Assembly (NCBI GenBank): GCA_021734905.1
Contig: JAIPIB010000001.1
Span: 124,001-188,000 of the forward strand
Direction: 5' to 3'
Origin: Minisyncoccota bacterium
GTDB taxonomy: Bacteria; Patescibacteria; Paceibacteria; UBA9973; UBA918
Length of the DNA stretch: 64,000 bases
Positions within the stretch are counted from its first letter, which is position 1. The number at the start of each line of letters is the position of its first letter. This document shows positions 9,027-18,375 of the stretch, piece by piece. The notes beneath the pieces are model-generated. The model was not told the origin of the DNA. It made no database searches and saw only the letters and a program-made list of their open reading frames with translations. The position numbers and the translations under genes are program-made.

Positions 9027-9431
9027 ATGACTTTTTGTTCATTACATGTGCCACAGTTTGACCACGTCGAGACGTTACGATTAAGGCTGCTTGCGCAAAG
9101 GCGTTTGAACGGGTGGAGAGGAAAAGCTTCATCACTTGTAAGTCAGGCAGTTCTCGCTGTCATGCGGGGAGTACTCGATCGTAAGGGGGTTACTCCAAGT
9201 GAGGGAGCTATTACCATAAAAGAAAGGAGAGGAAAAATACGACCTGAATTTATGGCCACGTATTTCTCGGGTGGGGCAACCGTGACGTTTCTCGTTATTC
9301 CTGACACTGAGCGTGCTTGTGCAAGTGTTCAGGTTCATTCATACGAGACACACGTTCTTGCCTTTTGGCTCGCACTTGAGGTTGGTCAGGGGTGGACTGT
9401 AGAAAACCTCTACCATAGCTCAAATGAATAA
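9027..9431 (+). CDS. Hypothetical 134-residue protein with strong Shine-Dalgarno
   Basis: I do not recognise this protein. ATG 9027 is preceded by GAGGAGGTGTGAT, a near-perfect ribosome binding site that is rare among the housekeeping genes of the window. The product (MTFCSLHVPQFDHVETLRLR ...) is soluble, mildly basic in the middle (IKERRGKIRPEF), and has a beta-rich C-terminal half. There is no signal peptide or membrane helix. It sits alone between terminators with its own promoter, so it is a single-gene unit. Its style (AGGAGG leader, independent promoter, unknown function) matches the small genes at 45-49 kb and 57 kb. Confidence 0.7.
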   Translation: MTFCSLHVPQFDHVETLRLRLLAQRRLNGWRGKASSLVSQAVLAVMRGVLDRKGVTPSEGAITIKERRGKIRPEFMATYFSGGATVTFLVIPDTERACASVQVHSYETHVLAFWLALEVGQGWTVENLYHSSNE

Positions 9432-9463
9432 ACCCGTCGGAATTTTTCCGACGGGTGTTTTTT
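9432..9463 (+). terminator. Rho-independent terminator
   Basis: The stem ACCCGTCGGAA / TTCCGACGGGT with a TTT loop is followed by GTTTTTTAT, starting directly after the stop codon of the preceding gene. Confidence 0.9.
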
Positions 9464-9498
9464 ATGGAAAACAAACAGAAAAAGTATATACTAATAAT

Positions 9499-9831
9499 AT
9501 GAATTTCTTCGCAAGACTTATTATAAGTGCAGCAACACTTATGCTGGTGACCTACATTGTCCCAGGGATCACGGTAGATAGCTTCTATACAGCGCTTGTT
9601 GCAGCTTTAGCCCTCGGGCTTTTGAATGCTGTAGTTCGCCCCGTGCTCGTTATCTTAACGCTACCAATTACTATTCTCACACTCGGTATTTTCATTTTTA
9701 TTATTAATGCGAGTTTGTTTCTCTTTGTTGCATCATTCGTTGACGGGTTTGAAGTCTCCGGTCTTGTGAGTGCACTCATTGGTTCAATACTTGTAAGTAT
9801 CATCAGTGGTATCGCAAACAAGCTTTCGTAA
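9499..9831 (+). CDS. Phage-holin-4-like small membrane protein (PF04020 family)
   Basis: The 110-residue protein consists of about four hydrophobic segments separated by short turns, with the family's typical N-terminus (MNFFARLIISAATLMLVTYI), a central LGLLNAVVRPVLVILTLPIT and a C-terminal GSILVSIISGIAN. This family is widespread in bacteria as a four-TM inner-membrane protein of unknown function; despite its name it is not evidence for a prophage. TATACT (9487-9492) ends 6 nt before ATG 9499, which supports this start and a leaderless mRNA. An in-frame upstream ATG (9424) would overlap the terminator and is rejected. Confidence 0.85.
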   Translation: MNFFARLIISAATLMLVTYIVPGITVDSFYTALVAALALGLLNAVVRPVLVILTLPITILTLGIFIFIINASLFLFVASFVDGFEVSGLVSALIGSILVSIISGIANKLS

Positions 9832-9891
9832 ACCATATCGACAATAGTGTAGATGACGTCATAGTTTCAGGAATAAGAGCTCCCTGTATAT

Positions 9892-10563
9892 ATGAAAAAC
9901 ATGAAATTGATAGTAGAGGTGGGTGTTGTTGTAATAGTGCTTGCACTATTAGGAGCTACGTCCTTACTGAGTGGGTATCTCCCCGTTGAAAATCTTATGT
10001 TGATTGCAGATGAGAATAGAGTGCTCGGGGCATTTCTTTTTACGCTCATTATGTTTGCAACAACCGTTCTCGCACCACTCACCGCAATTCCGCTTGTCCC
10101 TATGGTGGCTCCATTCTTAGGCCCGTTTACAACAGGAGTTGCATGTTTTACTGGATGGATACTTGGTGCGGTGGTTGCTTTTGTGATTGGTAAAAAATAT
10201 GGACAACCGTTTGTGTCTCGGTTCATTGACATGCAGACAATAAAGAAATACGAAAGCTACATCAAACCAGATATAAGTTTTCTTATGATTGTAGTATTAC
10301 GTATGGTCGTTCCTGTTGATGTTCTCAGTTATGCTCTTGGTATCTTTACGACGACCATATCACTTCGAACATACACGCTCGCAAGCATGATAGGGATAGT
10401 GTGGTTCTCCTTTGCTCTCGCATATGCTGGAGATGCGCTCGTTAGTCGTAACTATGTACTTTTGATGAGTATCAGTGTAGCATCAGTGGTCATTCTCTAT
10501 TTTTCATGGCGTTATGTGAGGCGTGTCCTTGGAACCACAGAAAATAAGAGTATCTTTAAATAA
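9892..10563 (+). CDS. VTT-domain (DedA/TVP38-like) membrane protein
   Basis: The 223-residue protein has about six hydrophobic segments. The central part, with LTAIPLVPMVAPFLGPFTTG followed by GKKYGQPFVSRFI and LRMVVPVDVLSYALGIF, matches the VTT (SNARE-associated/TVP38) pattern of two re-entrant helices carrying conserved prolines and an arginine. Relatives act as lipid scramblases or flippases (undecaprenyl-phosphate or phospholipid recycling); the substrate here is unknown. The obg start codon lies 1 nt after this stop, so the two genes are probably co-transcribed. Confidence 0.85.
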   Translation: MKNMKLIVEVGVVVIVLALLGATSLLSGYLPVENLMLIADENRVLGAFLFTLIMFATTVLAPLTAIPLVPMVAPFLGPFTTGVACFTGWILGAVVAFVIGKKYGQPFVSRFIDMQTIKKYESYIKPDISFLMIVVLRMVVPVDVLSYALGIFTTTISLRTYTLASMIGIVWFSFALAYAGDALVSRNYVLLMSISVASVVILYFSWRYVRRVLGTTENKSIFK

Positions 10564-10564
10564 A

Positions 10565-11542
10565 ATGTTTGTCGATGAATTAGAAATAAAAGTTGTTGCA
10601 GGACACGGTGGTAACGGGGTTGTTCGTTGGCGCCGAGAGAAACATGTGGCTGAAGGTGGCCCTTCTGGAGGAAATGGCGGTAAAGGCGGAGATATTTATA
10701 TGCGTGCGGTGCGAGACTTATCGCTACTAAGCAAATATACAGGCTCAAAGGAATTTCGTGCAACTGACGGGAATGCAGGAGAAAAGAGGAGTAAATATGG
10801 TAGGGATGGGGAAGACCTCTACATTGATGTCCCTGTTGGGGCGACGGTCACTGAGCATGAACGGGGGCGCGTTCATGTGTTTGAACATGAAGGACAGATA
10901 CACAAGATTCTTCTCGGAGGCAGGGGCGGGCTTGGTAATGAGTATTTTAAATCTTCAACTAATCGTGCTCCAGAGGAATCTACTGAAGGGAGACCGGGTG
11001 AAAGAGGGACGTTTACCATAGAGCTCTCACTCATTGTTGATATTGGATTGGTGGGAATTCCTAACGCTGGAAAGACAACAATTCTCAACGCTCTCACACA
11101 CACAAAGGCACGTGTTGGAGCGTACCCTTTTACGACAGTTGAACCTCATCTCGGAGAACTATATGGATTTATTTTGGCAGACATCCCTGGACTTATTGAG
11201 GGAGCATCAGAGGGGAAGGGTCTTGGGCATAAATTTTTACGACACATCAAACGAACAAAGACGATCCTTCATTGTGTGTCCTTGGAGGAGGAAAATCCAC
11301 TTCAGACATACGACCTCATACGTGGTGAACTTGGTAAATTTGACCAAACACTCCTTGAAAAAGAGGAGTGGATACTCCTCACAAAGTCAGATATTTGTCT
11401 TCCAGACAAGATAAATTCAGTGAGTGCTTCGTTTATTGCTCGTGGCCTCACCAATGTTCACGTTGTCTCAGGGGTGACTTTGGACGGTGTTAAGGAGCTT
11501 AGCGACACACTTGTCGCCCATTTACGCTCTCAAAAAATATAG
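10565..11542 (+). CDS. obg: Obg-family GTPase
   Basis: This is the essential GTPase of late 50S assembly and stress signalling. The N-terminal Obg fold (1-157) shows the glycine-rich repeats VAGHGGNGVVRWRREK and GGPSGGNGGKGGDIY. The G domain follows, with G1 GIPNAGKTT, G2/switch YPFTTVEPHLG, G3 DIPGLIEGASEGKGLGHKFL and G4 TKSD, where most members have NKxD. At 325 residues it lacks the variable C-terminal OCT domain, which is common outside Firmicutes. ATG 10565 (MFVDELEIKV) is the conserved start. It is followed by a strong terminator and overlaps no other gene. Confidence 0.95.
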   Translation: MFVDELEIKVVAGHGGNGVVRWRREKHVAEGGPSGGNGGKGGDIYMRAVRDLSLLSKYTGSKEFRATDGNAGEKRSKYGRDGEDLYIDVPVGATVTEHERGRVHVFEHEGQIHKILLGGRGGLGNEYFKSSTNRAPEESTEGRPGERGTFTIELSLIVDIGLVGIPNAGKTTILNALTHTKARVGAYPFTTVEPHLGELYGFILADIPGLIEGASEGKGLGHKFLRHIKRTKTILHCVSLEEENPLQTYDLIRGELGKFDQTLLEKEEWILLTKSDICLPDKINSVSASFIARGLTNVHVVSGVTLDGVKELSDTLVAHLRSQKI

Positions 11543-11564
11543 ATTTATCAACGTATTTTGAGAC

Positions 11565-11604
11565 ATTTGCTCAAAAAAACCTCATTCGGTTTTTTTGAGC
11601 AAAT
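11565..11604 (+). terminator. Rho-independent terminator after obg
   Basis: The 17-bp stem ATTTGCTCAAAAAAACC / GGTTTTTTTGAGCAAAT has a 6-nt loop, is T-rich on the 3' side and is usable on either strand. Confidence 0.85.
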
Positions 11605-11701
11605 TTTGTATTAAAAAATGAAAATTTGACCGTCTTGACAAAATTGTCTTTCGTGTGTTTATAACTTGTCGTGTTTCCTCGAGAAGGGTAGTATTAGACC
11701 C

Positions 11702-13111
11702 ATGAAAACGTATACACCAACAATTGGCATTGAGGTTCATGCAGAGTTGAAGACAAAGACGAAAATGTTTTGCAATTCTAAAAATGAACCGACCGCATTA
11801 GAACCAAATTCTCATGTCTGTCCCGTGTGTATGGGGCACCCAGGGACACTTCCTGTCATCAATAGGACAGCAGTTGAGCACGTCCTCAAGGTTGGACTCG
11901 CCCTAAAAAGTGAACTTGCTACCTATACAGAGTTTGATAGAAAAAATTACTTTTATCCAGACATTCCGAAGGGGTATCAAATCAGTCAGTACCTCTATCC
12001 GCTCGTAAAAGGAGGAGTGCTTCATGGTGTCGATATTACTCGAGTTCACCTTGAGGAAGATACTGCTCGATCACTTCATGATCAAGGTGACGGAAGTGTC
12101 ATTGACTATAATAGAGCTGGAGTTCCACTTATGGAATTGGTCACCGAGCCTGTTATTCACGATGCAAAAACAGCGGGAGATTTTGCTCGCGAGTTACAAC
12201 TACTTCTTCGAACAATTGGGGTCTCAGATGCAAACATGGAAAAGGGGGAAATGCGGGTTGAAGCGAATATTTCCGTAAGTGACACAGATACCTTTGGAAC
12301 TAAGGTTGAAGTCAAAAATCTTAACTCATTTAAATCGGTAGAAAGTGCTATTGAATTTGAGATAAAAAGGCAGAGCGCACTTTTGGATGAAGGGGGTACT
12401 GTAGTACAGGAAACAAGAGGCTGGGACGAGGCAAAAGGAAAAACATATTCACAGCGTGTAAAAGAGTCAGCCCATGACTATAGATATTTCCCAGATCCAG
12501 ATTTGCCGAAACTTAACATGCAGCTATCAGATTCGTTTTCTCTATCTCGCCTAGAAGAGGAAATGCCTATGTTACCTAATAATAAGCGCTTAAAATATAG
12601 TGAACTCGGATTAACGATAGAACAGTCAGAGCTAATTATATCTAATATTGAAATTGATAATTTCTTTCGTGAGGTACTTCAGGAGTTTGCTAATGACCCA
12701 TCACTTTCAAAACTTGCAGCAAACTATATAACGTCTGACGTACTTTCATTGCTGAGTGAAAATAAGAGGATTGATACGTCGTACCCGAAACAATTTGCAA
12801 CACTAATAACTATGATAAATAATGCAGAAATCTCATCACGTGTTGCGAAAGATTTGCTTTCTGAGGTGCTTTTTTCTCAAGTTGATCCAAAGAAATTGGC
12901 TTCCGAGAAGGGCCTTTTGCAGGCAAGTTCAGACGATGATCTGTTGCCAATCGTTGCATTAGTCATTGAGCAAAACGAACAAGTTGTGTCTGAATATCGT
13001 GGAGGAAAGGAAAGTGCGCTTCAATTCCTTGTGGGGCAAGGTATGAAAATATCTAAAGGTTCAGCAAACCCAACAGCACTCATTAAGCTTTTTAAAAGAG
13101 AAATTAACTAG
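11702..13111 (+). CDS. gatB: Asp-tRNA(Asn)/Glu-tRNA(Gln) amidotransferase subunit B
   Basis: GatB is the kinase subunit of the GatCAB complex, which amidates misacylated Asp-tRNA(Asn) and Glu-tRNA(Gln). The start YTPTIGIEVHAELKTKTKMF, the zinc-site region CNSKNEPTALEPN..VCPVCMGHPG, the signature NYNRAGVPLMELV-type segment (here DYNRAGVPLMELV) and AHDYRYFPDPDLP are all present. The tail domain (about 290-469) is complete. gatA and gatC are not in the window, so the operon is split. ATG 11702 is preferred over an upstream in-frame TTG (11666). The cell therefore probably lacks at least one of AsnRS or GlnRS (inference). Confidence 0.95.
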   Translation: MKTYTPTIGIEVHAELKTKTKMFCNSKNEPTALEPNSHVCPVCMGHPGTLPVINRTAVEHVLKVGLALKSELATYTEFDRKNYFYPDIPKGYQISQYLYPLVKGGVLHGVDITRVHLEEDTARSLHDQGDGSVIDYNRAGVPLMELVTEPVIHDAKTAGDFARELQLLLRTIGVSDANMEKGEMRVEANISVSDTDTFGTKVEVKNLNSFKSVESAIEFEIKRQSALLDEGGTVVQETRGWDEAKGKTYSQRVKESAHDYRYFPDPDLPKLNMQLSDSFSLSRLEEEMPMLPNNKRLKYSELGLTIEQSELIISNIEIDNFFREVLQEFANDPSLSKLAANYITSDVLSLLSENKRIDTSYPKQFATLITMINNAEISSRVAKDLLSEVLFSQVDPKKLASEKGLLQASSDDDLLPIVALVIEQNEQVVSEYRGGKESALQFLVGQGMKISKGSANPTALIKLFKREIN

Positions 13112-13183
13112 ACTTGTAGAAATTTTAGCTCTCGCTTTGCCGATATACCCAGTATTGGTGCTGTGCAAGTACTGAACTAGGTG

Positions 13184-13200
13184 TATACTATATTGAATTA
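13184..13200 (+). promoter_or_regulatory. -10 box of a leaderless gene
   Basis: TATACT (13184-13189) ends 10 nt before ATG 13200, so the transcript should begin at or very near the start codon; no Shine-Dalgarno sequence is present. Confidence 0.55.
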
Positions 13201-14111
13201 TGGAGACACTTGTTCTTGATGGGAAGAGCTATGTTAAAGCATCGAAAGCTGCGCGGGAACTTGGCTATGCAACCGACTACGTTGGTCAGTTATGTCGTTC
13301 AGGTAAGGTTCAAGCTCACTTGATAGGACGTACATGGTATGTGAATCAGAAAGAGCTTAGTACCCACCGTGTTGAGAAGAAACGCATGTCACGGGTTAAG
13401 GCGAGAGAGCAAGCGCACAAGTCGATAGAAGAGCACAGAAGAAAGAGATCAGATACTACAAATAACTATAGAAATATAGCTATTCAGTATGAAAGTGATG
13501 ATGATGATCTCATGCCAATAACAAAAAAGTTGGTTGTAAAAACGGATGCTAGGCACTCAGAAAACTATAGCAGTGAAGCAGATGAGGGTGATGAAAAAGA
13601 GGTTGTAAACAAGGGAGAAAAAGTGATTATGTCCGGCGATGTAACCGTTGTTGATGTTACCGACGGCCCTGTTGATGAAGAATCATTTGTTTTTGAGCTT
13701 GTTGAGGAGAAAAAGAAGCGAGAAAAGAAGGTAAAAACTATTGTTCCTGTTGTTGTTGAGGTTGTCGCAGCGCCAAAAAGGAAGGATTTTGCTCAAAAAT
13801 TGGAGGTGGAAGGGATTGATCTTGATGATGAGGAAGGCCGAGATATCAATATAAATGAAGATATTGAGGAGGATGGGTCGCCTCTTTCATTTGAGTCTGA
13901 AAAGAAGCCCAGCACAGAACAAATTGAGGGAAAGGGGTATCTTTTTCGATATGTTGCGGTATTGTTATTTATTTTGATCATTTCAACAATGAGCCTTGCT
14001 CTATCTTTAAAAATGACATATTCCGCCGAGGATGACCATCAAACTATTTTTACATTTATATTTTCTCCAAATAGTGCCAGTACTCTTATCCAGAGTAAAA
14101 TTTTAAACTAA
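13200..14111 (+). CDS. HTH-domain protein with acidic linker and C-terminal membrane segment
   Basis: Residues 1-55 resemble an excisionase/MerR-like helix-turn-helix (KSYVKASKAARELGYATDYV, then GKVQAHLIGRTWYVNQKEL). This is a short winged-helix DNA-binding module often found in CPR membrane proteins. A long charged, low-complexity linker follows (basic to about residue 85, then acidic), then one hydrophobic segment near 245-268 (FRYVAVLLFILIISTMSLAL) and a short tail. This predicts a membrane-tethered DNA-binding protein with its N-terminus in the cytoplasm. The target is unknown. It lies directly upstream of the large surface-protein island and could regulate it (inference only). Confidence 0.65.
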   Translation: METLVLDGKSYVKASKAARELGYATDYVGQLCRSGKVQAHLIGRTWYVNQKELSTHRVEKKRMSRVKAREQAHKSIEEHRRKRSDTTNNYRNIAIQYESDDDDLMPITKKLVVKTDARHSENYSSEADEGDEKEVVNKGEKVIMSGDVTVVDVTDGPVDEESFVFELVEEKKKREKKVKTIVPVVVEVVAAPKRKDFAQKLEVEGIDLDDEEGRDININEDIEEDGSPLSFESEKKPSTEQIEGKGYLFRYVAVLLFILIISTMSLALSLKMTYSAEDDHQTIFTFIFSPNSASTLIQSKILN

Positions 14112-14222
14112 AATCAAGTTTTCATTTAAAATTTTAATTTTTTACTATCCACAAAATACGCGATATATCCAGATATAAATTGAGTTGAGAAGGTATCATA
14201 TAAGTAAATAGTTTTATTTATT

Positions 14223-17200
14223 GTGGATACATTTTTGGCACATAATAAAGTTGAGGGTAATTCAATCAGGATTTTTTTTAATGCCAGTGTGGTTGGCCGC
14301 ATATTTTTTTTGGTCTCTTTTTTCTTCCTCTTCAGCTACTCAGTTTCTTTTGCCTCTGGTGAGGTTGCGACGAGTTCCCTAATGTTCGATAGTACTCAGA
14401 GTCAGTATCTTACAAGAACAGCCGTAACACCTACAGATAATAAAAAGTGGACATATAGTACTTGGGTTAAGCGTGGACAGATAGGTACAGGTGTCCATAA
14501 TTCTATACTTGGAGCATACACAGATGGAAACAACTATGCGAGCATATATTTTGGTTCAGGTGATATGTTGGTTTTTAAACAGGTGTCCGGGGGAGTAAAT
14601 GCACCGGAAGTAGATTTCACACCTTTGTTTCGAGACCCATCAGCTTGGTACCATGTAGTAGTTGTATATGATTCAGCCAACACGATACAGAGTCATAGGG
14701 TAAGAGCTTACGTTAATAATGTTGAGTTGATAGAACAAACATTGTATGGGTCAGAGTCACAAAATCAGGCAAGTTTAATCAACTCTGCAATTGCACACAC
14801 TGTCGGAAGATATGCAGGCGGTTCTAATTATCATGACGGCTACCTCTCAGACGCATACTTCGTAGACGGACAAGCGCTCAATCCAACTTCTTTTGGTCAA
14901 GCAGATTCAAACACCGGTAACTGGATACCAAAATCATATGCAGGGACATACGGTACAAACGGCTTCCATATGAAGTTTAGTAGTTCGACCGCTCTCGGAG
15001 CGGACTCATCTGGTAATGGAAATAATTGGACCACCAATGGTGGAATGTCTTCCACTACTAATCAAGTTATTGATACTCCGCTTAATAACTTTGCGACGCT
15101 TAATCCAATCGATATGTATCAATCAGCCGCGATAACAACTTTCAAAGATGGAAATTTGAGAGCTGATGCAAATAATATAGCCCAAGTATCCTATGTTAGA
15201 AGTTCAATGGCCATGAAAGGCCCAACTTATTTTGAATGGACATTAAATTCTTGGTCTAACTCCAGCTACCCTCACGTCGGAATACGCAGTATAAACGAGC
15301 CGATGGCATCACCACCAAGTGATGGTATTAGATATAGTCAAGATGGAACTATAAATAATGGTGGAGGTAATTACACACTAAATGGAGCATCGTTATACAC
15401 CGCACTATCTACAAATGATAAAGGGATGATTGCGTTTGACCCAGCGTCTGGAAAGATTTGGATGGGAAGAAATGGTATATGGTTTAATAGTGGCGACCCA
15501 GCAAATGGAACTGGTTATGTTGCTACCTTCCCAGCTAATGGAGAATATACACCATATATACAACTATCAACTGATTCTACAACATTTAATTTCGGCCAAC
15601 GCCCGTTCACTTACACCCCACCAACCGGCTTCAAATCTCTCTCTACTGCAAACTTGCCCACCCCAACTATCCTCAAACCTAATCAGCATTTTGATATAGT
15701 AAAGTATTATGCAGAAACATCTAACGGAACATATAGTACTGGCACCTTAGCATTCAAACCAGACTTTACTTGGATTAAAAATAGAGATAATGTTGAGAGT
15801 CACTATCTAATAGATATAGTTCGTGGTAATACCAACATGACAAATAAGTTTCTTTCATCTAACAGCACAGGAGCAGAGGGGGCAGGTGGTGTTTCAGGAA
15901 CGACTTTCAGTGTTACTCCAACGGGGTATGAATTTACAGAAAGTAGTATAGGTGCAGGTGAGCTATATTATTCAGGAAGATCTTATGTTGGTTGGAACTG
16001 GAAAGCAGGCAACGCAACCACCACCAACACAGACGGAACAATTACAAGTACAGTATCTACAAATCCAACAGCTGGGTTCTCGATTGTCTCGTATACAGGG
16101 ACAGGTGCAAATGCAACAGTAGGGCATGGATTAGGTTCATCGCCAACTATGATAATACTAAAAAATAGAACTGATGCTTCTACACCGTGGGCAGTTTGGC
16201 ACTCTGGAATATCAAATACAGAATATTTATATTTAAATTCTACAAATGCAAAGGCAACAGGTGTAAACTTATGGAATAGTACATCATCTACTCCTACGAC
16301 ATTTAGTGTTGGTAGTTCTCAAGATACTAATTATAATACAAAAGAATTTATTGCTTATGCCTTCTCTGAGGTCCCTGGTTACTCCAAGTTCGGCACATAC
16401 ACCGGTAATGGAAGCACTGATGGTCCGTTTTTGTATACAGGATTTAAACCACGATACATTATGATTAAACGTACTGACGCTGCGGGATATAGTTGGGATA
16501 CATATGACACATCGCGCTCTACATACAATCCTTTAGATCTTCGTGTTTATGCTGATTCGTCTAGCGTAGAAGTTTCTGCGGGGGGAGGTATTGATTCTGT
16601 ATCGAATGGTTTTAAGATTAGGACTGCTGGTAATTATGACATTAATTATTCTGGAGGTACCTATATCTACGCCGCCTTTGCTGAGACTACGATGCTACCT
16701 ACCGCGGAAGACACCTTTCCATCGGTGAGTACTCCAATTGTTGTATCTGTACTTGATACTTCGGCAACCTTTGGAGCCACCTTAGACTCAGCAGGTGACA
16801 GTCCTGTCACTGCACGTGGAATATGTTATGGAACATCACCAGCTCCAACAAACTGTGTTGCTGATAGTGCTACAACAACAGGAGCATACACCAAGTCGAT
16901 CGCTGGACTTTCGACATCTACCACCTATTACTTCAGAGGATACGCAACCAATGCTCGTGGCACATCATATTCAAGTGACGGCTCAACGATGACACTTGCA
17001 TCGGTCATTACTTTAGCACCTCACACCCTAAACCAAGTCACCAACACCTTCACTTCCACAAACAAAACAAACACCGAACTCTTCGCATTCAACCTCTCAT
17101 CAGGTGATGCTGATGTAACCGGTATAGCTTTCGATCTTCAAGGAATACAGGGGGTAGAAACAGGAGACCTCACTAACTTCGCCCTCTATGAAGACACAAA

Positions 17201-18197
17201 CAATGACAAAACACACGATGGTGGAGATATAGCTGTTGGAGGTAGTGGTACTCCCGTAATCAATGGACAGACAGGTACCATTACGTTTGGTACAACATTT
17301 AATGTGAGTACTGACACAGACTACATCCTTGTGGGAGACATTTCCGATATTAAAGTACAAGACAGTATGACCGTTTCACTTATTGCAACTGACATCACGT
17401 CAACAGCAAGTGTTGTTGCAACCACATCACCAACAAACATCCAACATATACGTCTTGGTAAGGCGAGTGAGGGAGGAGGTGGAGGAGGTGGTTTTTCAAA
17501 ACAAATTATTGGCACTGAGGCACCAGCTGGAGATGGGATACAGTCTGATGGAAGTGAAAATGGAAACGGAGGGTCATCCATCGACCCCAACACCGGCTCC
17601 ACCATCGGTAACGAACCCGGTTTCAACGCACCAAGTAACACTGGCACCCCCTATAGCGCATGGACAGCAGGAGCAAACGCATACAGCTCAGACGGTGTAT
17701 ACACCACAACCTCAGCAAGTAACCAACAATCATATGGAAACTTCAACTTCACAGTCCCTTCAAACAATCAAATCACTGGTATAGCAGTAAAACTCGAAGC
17801 CTCAGGCAGTACCGCTGCAGGCAACATATCAGTCAAACTCTCATGGGATGGAGGCAGTAGTGTCACTGCACTAAAAACTACAGGAACCATGGGACTCACT
17901 GACGCAATATATGCGCTCGGTGGCCCTTCAGATACCTGGGGTCACTCATGGACACCAGCAGAACTCAACAACGGGCTCTTCACCATTGAACTCATTGCAA
18001 ACCCGAGTGGAAACACCATTCAGCTTGATGCGGTGCAGGTTAAGGTATTCTACCAAGCAACAGGTGGGGGTAGAGGTGGTGGGGGAATGATATACAACGA
18101 CCTTGAACCAAAGAACTTCTTTGCGAATGTGTATTCTGCAGTTGGATGTATGTTTGGCGCCTTTATTGATAGGATGTTTTGGTGGTTGTGGGAGTAA
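14223..18197 (+). CDS. Giant exported LamG/phage-tail-like surface protein
   Basis: This is a 1324-residue secreted protein from GTG 14223 (TTG 14235 is an alternative). A signal segment (IFFLVSFFFLFSYSVSFASG) is followed by a LamG/concanavalin-like jellyroll (about 45-250; SWVKRG-like TYSTWVKRG, AWYHVVVVYDS, GYLSDAYFVDGQALNPTSFG). Next comes a SPRY-like region, then modules of the phage tail-fibre type (DFTWIKNRD ... SYVGWNWKAGN; SIVSYTGTGANATVGHGLGS; TYTGNGSTDGPFLYTGFKPR). An FN3-like domain (TYYFRGYATNARG), a Gly-rich linker and a final beta domain follow. Such mosaics bind glycans or other surfaces. The last 25 residues contain a weak hydrophobic stretch. I infer an adhesin; the ligand is unknown. 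Confidence 0.75.
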   Translation: MDTFLAHNKVEGNSIRIFFNASVVGRIFFLVSFFFLFSYSVSFASGEVATSSLMFDSTQSQYLTRTAVTPTDNKKWTYSTWVKRGQIGTGVHNSILGAYTDGNNYASIYFGSGDMLVFKQVSGGVNAPEVDFTPLFRDPSAWYHVVVVYDSANTIQSHRVRAYVNNVELIEQTLYGSESQNQASLINSAIAHTVGRYAGGSNYHDGYLSDAYFVDGQALNPTSFGQADSNTGNWIPKSYAGTYGTNGFHMKFSSSTALGADSSGNGNNWTTNGGMSSTTNQVIDTPLNNFATLNPIDMYQSAAITTFKDGNLRADANNIAQVSYVRSSMAMKGPTYFEWTLNSWSNSSYPHVGIRSINEPMASPPSDGIRYSQDGTINNGGGNYTLNGASLYTALSTNDKGMIAFDPASGKIWMGRNGIWFNSGDPANGTGYVATFPANGEYTPYIQLSTDSTTFNFGQRPFTYTPPTGFKSLSTANLPTPTILKPNQHFDIVKYYAETSNGTYSTGTLAFKPDFTWIKNRDNVESHYLIDIVRGNTNMTNKFLSSNSTGAEGAGGVSGTTFSVTPTGYEFTESSIGAGELYYSGRSYVGWNWKAGNATTTNTDGTITSTVSTNPTAGFSIVSYTGTGANATVGHGLGSSPTMIILKNRTDASTPWAVWHSGISNTEYLYLNSTNAKATGVNLWNSTSSTPTTFSVGSSQDTNYNTKEFIAYAFSEVPGYSKFGTYTGNGSTDGPFLYTGFKPRYIMIKRTDAAGYSWDTYDTSRSTYNPLDLRVYADSSSVEVSAGGGIDSVSNGFKIRTAGNYDINYSGGTYIYAAFAETTMLPTAEDTFPSVSTPIVVSVLDTSATFGATLDSAGDSPVTARGICYGTSPAPTNCVADSATTTGAYTKSIAGLSTSTTYYFRGYATNARGTSYSSDGSTMTLASVITLAPHTLNQVTNTFTSTNKTNTELFAFNLSSGDADVTGIAFDLQGIQGVETGDLTNFALYEDTNNDKTHDGGDIAVGGSGTPVINGQTGTITFGTTFNVSTDTDYILVGDISDIKVQDSMTVSLIATDITSTASVVATTSPTNIQHIRLGKASEGGGGGGGFSKQIIGTEAPAGDGIQSDGSENGNGGSSIDPNTGSTIGNEPGFNAPSNTGTPYSAWTAGANAYSSDGVYTTTSASNQQSYGNFNFTVPSNNQITGIAVKLEASGSTAAGNISVKLSWDGGSSVTALKTTGTMGLTDAIYALGGPSDTWGHSWTPAELNNGLFTIELIANPSGNTIQLDAVQVKVFYQATGGGRGGGGMIYNDLEPKNFFANVYSAVGCMFGAFIDRMFWWLWE

Positions 18198-18375
18198 AAT
18201 TGACGTTATTTTAACCTTTTTAGGTAAAAACCAGATTATGTACTGCTGCTCGTGCAATAAAGTTATACACAAATATAAGTGTAGAATTTAGGCACAAAGT
18301 TAGTATTGTGCGTTAGAATAAAAGTAACCAAAGCTCTTGGTGGTAAACAATAATTAAACAATTAATGAACATTTT

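Noticed and set aside
9499..9831. Prophage inferred from the phage-holin-4-like protein
   Set aside because: This family is common on bacterial chromosomes as a small membrane protein; no other phage gene lies near it.
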